Source: CAZXCK01 sp964639225
GTDB lineage: Bacteria > Chloroflexota > Anaerolineae > Aggregatilineales > Phototrophicaceae
Length of the DNA: 20,259 nucleotides
Direction: 5' to 3'
Assembly (NCBI GenBank): GCA_964639225.1
Contig: CAZXCK010000076.1
Span: 1-20,259 of the forward strand
Shown: piece after piece, positions 13,901 through 20,259 of the stretch
Layout of the letters: each line of letters starts with the position of its first letter
Numbering within the stretch: the first letter of the stretch is position 1
Notes under the pieces: model-generated
Databases searched by the model: none
What the model saw: the letters and a program-made list of their open reading frames with translations, nothing else
Told to the model about the DNA's origin: nothing
Translations under genes and position numbers: made by a program

Positions 13901-16153
13901 ATGCGCAACCAGAACGACATGGAAGAAGGCCCAGCACTGATGTTTGAAAGTCTCAACACCTCAAAACAATCCTGTCGGATCAAACGCTACACGATCTTAC
14001 TGGGGCTGTTGTGGACAGCCGTCATTGTGATCTCGGCGGGGTGGGCGCTGCACAACAATCACCACTTCACCACAGAAGCAGCACGCATTGAAGCGCAGGC
14101 CACGTTCAACAAGGACCTGCTCTACCGGCGTTGGGCCTCGCTGCATGGTGGGGTGTATGTCCCTGTCACTGAAGAGACCCAGCCCAACCCGTATCTGACG
14201 GTTGAGCACCGCGACATCATGACCACTGACGGCCAGATGCTGACGCTCATTAACCCGGCCTACATGACGCGGCAGGTCCACGAACTGGCACAGGAACAAG
14301 ACGGCATCCAGGGGCATATCACCAGCCTGGACCCGATCCGCCCGGCCAACGCGCCCGACGAGTGGGAAGTCGAGGCGCTGCTGGCCTTCGAGGATGGTGT
14401 GCGCGAAGTCACTTCAATCGAGACCCTCAATGGAGAAGATGTCCTGCGTTATATGCAGGGCATGGTAACCGAGGAAAGCTGCCTGGTGTGCCATGCCTTC
14501 CAGGGGTACGAGGTCGGCGATATTCGCGGCGGCATCAGCGTCTCGGTGCCGATGGAGCCGTATTGGGCCAGCCTGCGCCCCATGCAGATGAGCATTTTCG
14601 TCAGTCACAGCGCGCTGTGGCTGATGGGTATTATGGGCATTGGCGCGTCGTCGTATTCGATTCTGCGCAGCGTCCAGCGCGGCGAGAGCATCACCCAGCA
14701 ACTGCGCGAGAGCGAAGCGCGCTACCGCATGCTGACCGAAAACGCGCACGATGTCATTTACCGGGTTCAGCTACACCCTGAAATGCGCTTTGAATACGTG
14801 AGTCCGTCGGTGACACAGATGACAGGCTACTCGCCGCAGGACCATTATGATGATCCGCAACTGGGCTTTAAGCTGGTGCATCCTGACGACCAGAAAATTC
14901 TGGAAGCAGCCGCCCAGGGGCAAGTAACCAGGCCGATCATCCTGCGCTGGGTTCACAGGGATGGTTCCATCATCTGGACCGAGCAGGTCAACCGGCAGAT
15001 ACTGGACGCCGATGGTAAGCTGGTGGCGCTGGAAGGTATCGCCCGCGACATCACCGAGCGCAAGCAGGCCGAGGACGCCCTGCGCACCAATGAAGAGCGC
15101 CTGCGGGCGATTGTCGATAATATGCCCCTCATGCTGGGGATTATTAGCCAGGATGGCGTCTTCGAGTTTACTAACCAGTACTGGGTGGATAACCTGGGCT
15201 GGTCTGCCGAGGAACTGGCGCACGTCGATGACCCGTTCGGGTTGTTCTACCCGGACCTGAAAGCCCGGCAGGCCGTGCTGAACCGGATTGAACAGGATAC
15301 AGACCATACCGCCTGGGTAGACAGCGAAACCCATACGCGGCATCGCGGCGTCCGAACGACCACCTGGATCGACATCAGGCTTTCAGATGGGCGGACAGTC
15401 GGCATCGGGCAGGATGTCACCGAAATACGCCAGGCGCAGAAACGCGAGCAGGAGCTTGCCCTGGAAGCCAGCCGTCGCCATCTGCTGACGACATTCATCC
15501 AGGATGCGGCGCACGAGTTCCGTACTCCGCTGTCAACCATCAGTTCCAGCGCCTACCTGATGGCGCGCTCTGAAGATGCGGAGCACCGTAAAAGTAAAGC
15601 GCATAAAATCCAGGAGCAGATCAGCCAGATCACCCGGCTGGTGGATACGCTGCTGCTGACCGTTCAACTGGAGAGCAGCAATCCGCTGCACAGCCAACCG
15701 GTCGATATGATCGGGCTGCTGGCGTCAGTATGCGAAGACGTGACCGGACAACACTGCGAATCGTGCCAGCCCCACCTGGAACGACCAGCGAATCTGCCGC
15801 CAGTGCCGGGCGATGTTTATTTGCTGGCCGATGCCTTTGGCCAGATTCTTGATAATGCCTGCCGCCATACACCGGACGACAGCCAGGTGAACGTCATCCC
15901 CCGGTTGCAGGGTGATGAGTTATGGGTGGATATTCACGACGACGGTCCCGGCATCGACGAGGCGCTGCTGCCGCATATCTTTGAGACGTTCTGGCGGCAG
16001 AACAACGCCCACACGACACCGGGTTTCGGCCTGGGGCTGTCCATCTCGCAACGTATCATCGAACGGCACGGCGGGCGCATCGAGGTCGAGAGCCAGGTTG
16101 GTAACGGGACATGCTTCCGGGTGGTGCTGCCGGTGTCTCCGGTCGGCACGTAA
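13901..16153 (+). CDS. Hybrid-input sensor histidine kinase with c-type heme domain and two PAS domains
   Basis: The 750-residue membrane kinase (numbered from ATG 13901) has TM1 at about 31-52, an extracytoplasmic sensor region to about 230, and TM2 at about 232-254. The outer region ends with ESCLVCHAFQGYEVGDIRGGISVSVPM; CLVCH (194-198) is a CxxCH heme-attachment motif in the setting typical of DUF3365/Tll0287-like domains. Two PAS domains follow (about 271-386 and 396-511; the first ends with the PAC motif GIARDITERKQAE). Then come HisKA with AHEFRTPLSTI (phospho-His at 538), N-box NAC (652-654), DDGPG (680-684) and GFGLGLS (708-714). It probably senses redox, oxygen or NO through heme. 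No response regulator is adjacent, and there is no receiver domain. The start is uncertain; ATG 13940 has AGAAGG upstream and would remove 13 residues. Confidence 0.88.
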   Translation: MRNQNDMEEGPALMFESLNTSKQSCRIKRYTILLGLLWTAVIVISAGWALHNNHHFTTEAARIEAQATFNKDLLYRRWASLHGGVYVPVTEETQPNPYLTVEHRDIMTTDGQMLTLINPAYMTRQVHELAQEQDGIQGHITSLDPIRPANAPDEWEVEALLAFEDGVREVTSIETLNGEDVLRYMQGMVTEESCLVCHAFQGYEVGDIRGGISVSVPMEPYWASLRPMQMSIFVSHSALWLMGIMGIGASSYSILRSVQRGESITQQLRESEARYRMLTENAHDVIYRVQLHPEMRFEYVSPSVTQMTGYSPQDHYDDPQLGFKLVHPDDQKILEAAAQGQVTRPIILRWVHRDGSIIWTEQVNRQILDADGKLVALEGIARDITERKQAEDALRTNEERLRAIVDNMPLMLGIISQDGVFEFTNQYWVDNLGWSAEELAHVDDPFGLFYPDLKARQAVLNRIEQDTDHTAWVDSETHTRHRGVRTTTWIDIRLSDGRTVGIGQDVTEIRQAQKREQELALEASRRHLLTTFIQDAAHEFRTPLSTISSSAYLMARSEDAEHRKSKAHKIQEQISQITRLVDTLLLTVQLESSNPLHSQPVDMIGLLASVCEDVTGQHCESCQPHLERPANLPPVPGDVYLLADAFGQILDNACRHTPDDSQVNVIPRLQGDELWVDIHDDGPGIDEALLPHIFETFWRQNNAHTTPGFGLGLSISQRIIERHGGRIEVESQVGNGTCFRVVLPVSPVGT

Positions 16154-16191
16154 CACGCCATCAGCCGCCGGGCTGGCAGTCGATGGCGTCG
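16141..16191 (+). repeat. Direct repeat copy B flanking the heme-kinase gene
   Basis: This is the partner of 13691-13741. It covers the last codons and TAA of the kinase (16151-16153), the 7-base gap, and the convergent lipoprotein 3' end from TGA at 16161. Similarity stops soon after the end of the A-I-D-C-Q-P-G coding stretch. Copies about 2.45 kb apart in the same orientation could support recombination that removes or duplicates the kinase gene. Confidence 0.6.
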
Positions 16192-16595
16192 ATGCGCCAC
16201 TGGCCGTCGACCTGCACCAGCCACACCTGAAGCGTGTTGATGTTTTCAAACTCGGTGCCGGCGTTCCACACCATCTGCACATCGACACGATCAGCGGACT
16301 CGCCCGGCAGCACGCGGTAATCGCCGGGCAGGTCCTGCGCACACAGGATCGGGTCGTAGACCATGCGCTGGCTCACGAAATCGTCCAGGCGGGCGATAAA
16401 GTCGCCGGTCAGGGCGTCGCTGTCGTGATAGCCGCCCTCGACCAGCACGTTACCCGGATAGCCCAGGTACCAGTAATAAAAGTCGCTGACCACATCGACG
16501 GCGGGTACTTCCGGTGTGCCTTCGTCCGTCGAGCCGCCGGTGCAGCCTGCCAGCAGCAGCACAATCCCTGTAAGCCACAGCCAACGAACAGACAT
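16161..16595 (-). CDS. Small lipoprotein with one CAQD module (DUF3828-like)
   Basis: The 144-residue precursor has a lipoprotein signal with lipobox LLAGC (Cys18). The mature domain begins SDFYYWYLGYPGN (37-49), contains YDPILCAQDLP (80-90), and ends WRIDAIDCQPGG. The two mature-domain cysteines (85, 140) match the two cysteines of every module of the secreted protein at 18982, so a conserved disulfide is likely. The FYxWYL start resembles DUF3828 domains, but I cannot confirm the family. ATG 16595 has a strong AAGGA 7 bases upstream; the earlier ATG 16622 would overlap the kinase gene. The ATG lies one base after the kinase stop (TGAGATG), so it is the third gene of the regulator-kinase operon and may be a sensory partner of that kinase. 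Confidence 0.8.
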   Translation of the reverse strand: MSVRWLWLTGIVLLLAGCTGGSTDEGTPEVPAVDVVSDFYYWYLGYPGNVLVEGGYHDSDALTGDFIARLDDFVSQRMVYDPILCAQDLPGDYRVLPGESADRVDVQMVWNAGTEFENINTLQVWLVQVDGQWRIDAIDCQPGG

Positions 16596-16596
16596 C

Positions 16597-18132
16597 TCAG
16601 TGTCCTTTCCATTCAACATCAATCGTTGTGCCCTGCCCCGGCGCGCTTTCGACCGTCAGGCGGGCGCCAATTGATTGGGCGCGTTCGTGCATGGTGCGCT
16701 GCCCCAGGCGATCTGGGGCTACGCGGGCCGGGTCGAAGCCAGCGCCGTCATCCTGAACGGACAGCGTCAGGCGGTCCGCGCAGCGCAGCCGCACGCTGAT
16801 ATGCTGCGCATCGGCGTGTTTGGCGATGTTGTTGAGCGCCTCCTGGGCGATGCGATACAGCGCGATTTTGACATCGAACGGCAGCTTGCACTCGGCGTCG
16901 ATGTCGCGGTCGATGGTGGCCTGGGTACGGCTGGCCGTGCCGCGTATGAGATGCTCCAGCAGGTCCGGCAGCGCGGTCGCTTCCAGGGCTTCCGGGCGCA
17001 GTTCGAGCAGCAGCATGCGCATCTCGGACTGGGCGCCGCGTGTGAGCGTCTGTAACTGGTCGAGCTGGCGGCGGGCTTCGTCCGGGCGGCGTTCCCACAG
17101 GCGCGGCAGCGACCCGGCGATCATATGCACGGCGAACAACGTCTGCGAAACGGCGTCGTGCAGGTCGCGGGCCAGCCGGCTGCGTTCGGCGGCGGCGGCT
17201 TCGGCCTCGGCGCGGGCGTAAAGCTGCACATTCCTGAGGGCGATCCACACCACCGCCGCCGATAACAGCAGCGCCAGCGCCAGCAGCGCCAGCAGCAGCC
17301 AGCGATAGGGCAGGCTGGCGGCGATGAGCGTGGACCACTCCTCCTCGATGACGAGCTGCCAGCCGGTGCCGGGCACGGGCGCGGTGCTGATGAAGCGCTC
17401 GACGCCGTCCGGCCCCCGGCTGCGCCCGGTGGTCAGCGTGCGGGTGCTGCCGATCTGCCAGGTGTCCGGGTGGTAGATCACCTGGCCGGCGCTGTCGGTG
17501 AGGTAGATCGTCTCGCTGGCGCGGAACAGAAACTGTTTAAGCCCCTGGTAGAAGCCGGTGCTGCGCGCGTGGTCGCGGCTGACGCTGACCAGCCCCACCA
17601 CCGCGCCGCGTGTGTCCTGCGCGCCCTCACGAATGGGGACGATCAGGGCGACGGCGTCGGCTGCACGCGAGCCAAGCGGCAGCACATCCGAGGCGGTCAC
17701 AGCGGGAAAGACCGCCGCCGGGAAGTCGATAGCCTGCGCTGACCAGTCCGCGCCGATCAGTTCCAGGCGGCGCGCGTCCGCCGCGACGACACGCTGATCG
17801 GCATCCAGGACGACGACACCGGCATCCATGTTCCATAGTTGGTCGCGCGCTTCGTCGAGCGCGGCGTGCTGCGCTGGCGGTTCCATATCCCGGATGGCAT
17901 CGCTGGCAGCCAGCGAACGCAGCGGCTGGCCTATGTCGTCGAGGTGGATGGCGATCTGCTCGGTCAGCAGATGGGCCAGGTCATCGTTGCGGGCGGCGAC
18001 CAGGTCGCCGGTGACGCGGCCCATAATGGCGAAATTGAGTACGGCCACCGCGCCCAGCAGAATCGCCGCCGGGATAAAGGCCCAGGCGATGACCTGCGCC
18101 GGTGACTGCTGGCGGCGAATACGCTGGATCAT
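16597..18132 (-). CDS. NarX/DegS-like sensor histidine kinase (HisKA_3)
   Basis: The 511-residue kinase has TM1 at about 15-37, a large outer sensor region (about 40-272) that looks like a double-Cache/PAS-like domain (NMDAGVVVLDADQRVVAAD, then a second segment with ETIYLTDSAGQVIYHP), and TM2 at about 276-299. The HisKA_3 dimerisation helix carries ERSRLARDLHDAVSQTL (phospho-His 325). The HATPase part has the N-box ALNNIAKHA (432-440), DDGAGFD (461-467) and RLGQRTMHERAQSIGA (475-490). This architecture goes with NarL-type regulators, and one is encoded directly upstream with a 4-base ATGA overlap. The signal is unknown; Cache-type domains usually bind small molecules outside the cell. Confidence 0.92.
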   Translation of the reverse strand: MIQRIRRQQSPAQVIAWAFIPAAILLGAVAVLNFAIMGRVTGDLVAARNDDLAHLLTEQIAIHLDDIGQPLRSLAASDAIRDMEPPAQHAALDEARDQLWNMDAGVVVLDADQRVVAADARRLELIGADWSAQAIDFPAAVFPAVTASDVLPLGSRAADAVALIVPIREGAQDTRGAVVGLVSVSRDHARSTGFYQGLKQFLFRASETIYLTDSAGQVIYHPDTWQIGSTRTLTTGRSRGPDGVERFISTAPVPGTGWQLVIEEEWSTLIAASLPYRWLLLALLALALLLSAAVVWIALRNVQLYARAEAEAAAAERSRLARDLHDAVSQTLFAVHMIAGSLPRLWERRPDEARRQLDQLQTLTRGAQSEMRMLLLELRPEALEATALPDLLEHLIRGTASRTQATIDRDIDAECKLPFDVKIALYRIAQEALNNIAKHADAQHISVRLRCADRLTLSVQDDGAGFDPARVAPDRLGQRTMHERAQSIGARLTVESAPGQGTTIDVEWKGH

Positions 18133-18758
18133 CGCTCGACGAGCCGCTGCTGCAAGGCCAGGGACACCGCCTCGGTGCGGCTGGCGGTGCCCAGCTTGCT
18201 GAGGATATTGCTGACGTGGAACTTGGCCGTCGACGGGCTGATGGACAGCCGCTGCGCGATGGCGTTGTTGGTCAGGCCGTCGACCATCAGCGCCAGGATT
18301 TCGCGCTCGCGCTCGGTGAAGTCATGGCCGGGGCGCGGCTCGCTGGTGTGCATGTGGATCAGCGCCTGGGCCGCTTCTGGTGCCAGCGTGGAGCGTCCCT
18401 GGTGGGCGGCGCGGATGGCGTTCGCCAGATCGTCCGGCTCGACGGTCTTGAGCAGGTAGCCAATCGCGCCCGCTCGCAGCGCCTGATCGACCTTGTCCTC
18501 TTCCGGGAAACTGGTCAGGGCGATGACCTGCGTTTGCGGGTGGGTTTCGCGGATGCGACGGATGGCGGTGGGGCCGTCCATCACCGGCATGACGAGGTCC
18601 ATCAGTACGACATCGGGCTGGTGCTCTGCGCACTGCTGCAGGGCTTCCTGGCCGTTGCGGGCCATGCCCACCGGCTCCAGATCGTCGTAAGCCAGCAGAA
18701 AGGCGCTGAGACCGCTGCGCACGACATTGTGATCGTCAACAATCAACACACGGATCAT
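18129..18758 (-). CDS. NarL/FixJ-family response regulator
   Basis: The 209-residue regulator has a receiver domain (about 1-115) with acidic pair Asp8/Asp9, phospho-acceptor Asp54 (VVLMDLVMP), Thr82 in IALTSF and Lys104 in YLLKT. All are canonical. The C-terminal LuxR-type helix-turn-helix (about 147-205) has FTEREREILALMVDGLTNNAIAQRLSISPSTAKFHVSNILSKLG. It is the first gene of the minus-strand operon regulator-kinase-lipoprotein. AGAGGGG lies 7 bases before ATG 18758. It is divergent from the triple-module secreted protein, with a dyad between them, so it may control both itself and that gene. Confidence 0.95.
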   Translation of the reverse strand: MIRVLIVDDHNVVRSGLSAFLLAYDDLEPVGMARNGQEALQQCAEHQPDVVLMDLVMPVMDGPTAIRRIRETHPQTQVIALTSFPEEDKVDQALRAGAIGYLLKTVEPDDLANAIRAAHQGRSTLAPEAAQALIHMHTSEPRPGHDFTEREREILALMVDGLTNNAIAQRLSISPSTAKFHVSNILSKLGTASRTEAVSLALQQRLVER

Positions 18759-18799
18759 AGTCTGGCCCCTCTGATGAGCGTTAGACGGTCGTTGATTCT

Positions 18800-18805
18800 A
18801 TTGTA
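18800..18805 (-). promoter_or_regulatory. Candidate -10 of the response-regulator operon
   Basis: On the minus strand the AT-rich stretch TATACAATAGAAT includes TACAAT (complement of 18800-18805), about 42 bases before the regulator ATG. No convincing -35 is seen, as expected of an activator-dependent promoter. The dyad at 18848-18869 would lie around -55 to -77 relative to a start near 18793. Confidence 0.35.
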
Positions 18806-18838
18806 TAGCATTTCATCGTGTGTGACGCTCGCCATGAG

Positions 18839-18895
18839 TCCAGCCCGGACCTACCCGAATGGGCAGGTCGGATTATCACCATTGTGCGGGCTGGA
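18839..18895. promoter_or_regulatory. Nested inverted repeats in the divergent regulator/secreted-protein region
   Basis: Inner dyad: GACCTACCC (18848-18856) and GGGCAGGTC (18861-18869) are complementary except for one position, with the 4-base centre GAAT. Outer dyad: TCCAGCCCG (18839-18847) and CGGGCTGGA (18887-18895) are perfectly complementary, and the left arm directly abuts the inner repeat. The inner dyad looks like a binding site for a dimeric regulator such as the NarL-type protein encoded next door. The nested form could also fold as a branched RNA leader of the plus-strand gene. Neither role is proven. Confidence 0.5.
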
Positions 18896-18981
18896 AAACA
18901 CATCCTTCTCCGGGCGACTCTGAACGCAAACAGGCGCATGATAGAAGCATCGAACGGCAACACAGCAAGGAGAGAGTTCCC

Positions 18982-20103
18982 ATGACTGGTCGCAAAACCA
19001 TCTACGTTCTGTTGACGCTGGCGCTGCTGGCCCTGGCTTTTGGCCCGGCCAGCGCCCAGACCGACGATCCGCTGCCGGTGGTTCAGGATTTCTACAACTG
19101 GTACCTGGACACCGCCGGCTACGACGAAGCCACCGGCGAGTTCCGTAACCCGCTGGCGGATGGCAGTTATCAGGAGCGCCCGGAGCTAGCGCCGTCGCTG
19201 ATCGACGCGGTGGTGCGCAGCCGGGACGAGGAAGGCGGCTTCTTCTTCGACCCGTTCCTGTGTGCGCAGGATGTGCCGGAGCGCGCCAGCTTTGAGGTGG
19301 TCGGCCCGGACTCGGTGCTGGTATCGACATACTTCGCCTGGAATCCGCGCCCGCACACGCTGCTGGCCGAAGTCGATGACGCCGGGCAGATCAGCGCCAT
19401 CGTGTGCCAGGAGACGATCACGGCGCGCGGCACGGTCGAGGCGTTCTACGCGGGTTACGCGCAGTTTCCGCCCGAAGCCGACACGGCCCTGCTCACTGAC
19501 GAACTGGCCGCGGCCTACACCAGCGACGAACCGCGCGACTTCGACCCGTTCCTGTGTGCGCAGGACATCCCGGCCTATCTGGCGGTGGATGAGGTTCTGA
19601 CCGGCGACGATGCCGCCACCATGATCGTACGCCAGTACTTCGCCGGCAACTCGCAGCCGCACAGCGTCACCGTTGACCTGGTGAAGGGCGAGCGCTGGCA
19701 GATCGCCGAAGTCACCTGCGAAGTCGGGCCGGAGACGGTCGCGGCGCTGCTCTACAATCGCTTTGTAAGCACCATGCGCTACGACATGACCGCCGGCATC
19801 ACCCGCACCCCCATCGCCGACTGGGAACCCTACCCCTGGTCGCAGCACATGGACGAGGCGCTGCTGGACAGCCTGCTGGCGATCTACGGCAGCGATGAGC
19901 GCGGTTTCGACCCCTTCCTGTGTGCGCAGGACCTGCCCGAATGGGTCGAGATCGAACCCGCGGCGGACGCCAATCACCTGCGCATCAGCGGGATGTACCC
20001 GAGCGGGCCGGACACCACCAGCCGCTACGAGCTGGCCACCGTCGAGATGGCGCTGGATAGTGAGTTCGGCTGGCAGATGGTGGACATCACCTGCGGCGGC
20101 TGA
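18982..20103 (+). CDS. Secreted protein with three tandem CAQD modules
   Basis: The 373-residue precursor has a signal peptide (RK at 4-5, hydrophobic core 7-20, cleavage near ASA at 23-25). The rest is three copies of one module, about 32-145, 148-248 and 250-373. Each holds FDPFLCAQD followed by V, I or L and P (89-99, 187-197, 309-319) and a closing cysteine (142, 246, 371), giving Cys pairs 94/142, 192/246 and 314/371. Module 1 opens VVQDFYNWYL, module 2 VEAFYAGYA, module 3 LLYNRFVSTM, showing increasing drift from the FYxWYL start. The same module occurs singly in the lipoprotein at 16161-16595. ATG 18982 has AAGGAG 9 bases upstream; codons before it are not family-like. Function unknown; a ligand-binding or scaffold role outside the cell is inferred. 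Confidence 0.85.
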   Translation: MTGRKTIYVLLTLALLALAFGPASAQTDDPLPVVQDFYNWYLDTAGYDEATGEFRNPLADGSYQERPELAPSLIDAVVRSRDEEGGFFFDPFLCAQDVPERASFEVVGPDSVLVSTYFAWNPRPHTLLAEVDDAGQISAIVCQETITARGTVEAFYAGYAQFPPEADTALLTDELAAAYTSDEPRDFDPFLCAQDIPAYLAVDEVLTGDDAATMIVRQYFAGNSQPHSVTVDLVKGERWQIAEVTCEVGPETVAALLYNRFVSTMRYDMTAGITRTPIADWEPYPWSQHMDEALLDSLLAIYGSDERGFDPFLCAQDLPEWVEIEPAADANHLRISGMYPSGPDTTSRYELATVEMALDSEFGWQMVDITCGG

Positions 20104-20119
20104 CGCCAGCCAACAACAA

Positions 20120-20154
20120 AAAACGCCCGGTGTGCCAGACACGCCGGGCGTTTT
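20120..20154. terminator. Strong bidirectional terminator after the triple-module gene
   Basis: AAAACGCCCGG (20120-20130) pairs perfectly with CCGGGCGTTTT (20144-20154) around a 13-base loop, giving an 11-base-pair GC-rich stem flanked by A and T runs. It works in principle in both directions and starts 17 bases past the stop at 20103. The remaining 105 bases to the window end show only a small GGCGC/GCGCC hairpin and an AT-rich tail. Confidence 0.85.
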
Positions 20155-20259
20155 GATTCGGGCGCGAAGCGCCGATTTGGGACGACAGCCCGCGCGATTG
20201 ACTCCAGGGCTATCGCATCAAATCCGGATATATAGCATAAGAGATTATAAAGGTGTCTG

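Noticed and set aside
19186..20142. Minus-strand open frame opposite the triple-module gene
   Set aside because: It runs through the terminator and lacks a signal or domain; the plus strand has a good ribosome site, signal peptide and repeated modules.

Overview
The window looks like chromosomal DNA from a high-GC, free-living bacterium, most likely a member of the Chloroflexota (Anaerolineae-like). This is an inference from gene content: pre-peptidase C-terminal (PPC) domain secreted proteins, a TIR domain fused to a periplasmic-binding domain, a lone CpaF ATPase, an FmdE protein beside a Uri-family GIY-YIG nuclease, an LppX/LprG-like lipoprotein paired with a DHA2 transporter, and sensor kinases with unusual input domains. 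I found no rRNA, tRNA, CRISPR array, phage gene or transposase. Gene density is high, except for two roughly 440-base gaps on either side of a toxin-antitoxin pair.

Layout. (1) 1-2944: a cluster of hairpins, a secreted two-PPC-domain protein, and a membrane protein with a TIR-like cytoplasmic domain, one helix and a branched-chain-amino-acid-type binding ectodomain. (2) 2944-4446 (-): a CpaF/TadA-type ATPase with its own terminator. (3) 4676-7510 (+): a tight cluster of FmdE/zinc-ribbon protein, Uri-family nuclease, Dabb protein, HEAT-repeat protein and secreted alpha/beta hydrolase, most with overlapping or nearly touching ends. It converges on a PcrA/UvrD helicase gene (7513-9774, -). (4) 9969-12424 (+): an LppX/LprAFG-like lipoprotein overlapping by one base with a DHA2 MFS exporter, an arrangement resembling mycobacterial lprG-Rv1410c. 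(5) 12425-13900: AT-richer, repeat-bearing DNA around a MazF-type toxin-antitoxin pair, plus a decayed gene remnant. (6) 13901-20103: a signalling region. It holds an orphan hybrid sensor kinase (DUF3365/Tll0287-like c-heme domain, two PAS, HisKA, HATPase), a minus-strand operon (NarL-type response regulator, HisKA_3 kinase, small lipoprotein), and a divergent secreted protein.

The most interesting signal in region 6 is a shared extracytoplasmic module. It starts with an FYxWYL-like motif, carries FDPFLCAQD(V/I/L)P in the middle, and has a second cysteine at its C-terminal end. It occurs once in the two-component lipoprotein, three times in tandem in the divergently transcribed secreted protein, and its 3' end reappears as a remnant upstream of the orphan kinase. 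The intergenic region between the response regulator and the triple-module gene holds a strong nested dyad. Together these suggest, as inference, a signalling system whose sensor and secreted output share a disulfide-stabilised domain. Two other items deserve follow-up: the TIR-TM-binding-protein fusion and the LprG-like/MFS pair.
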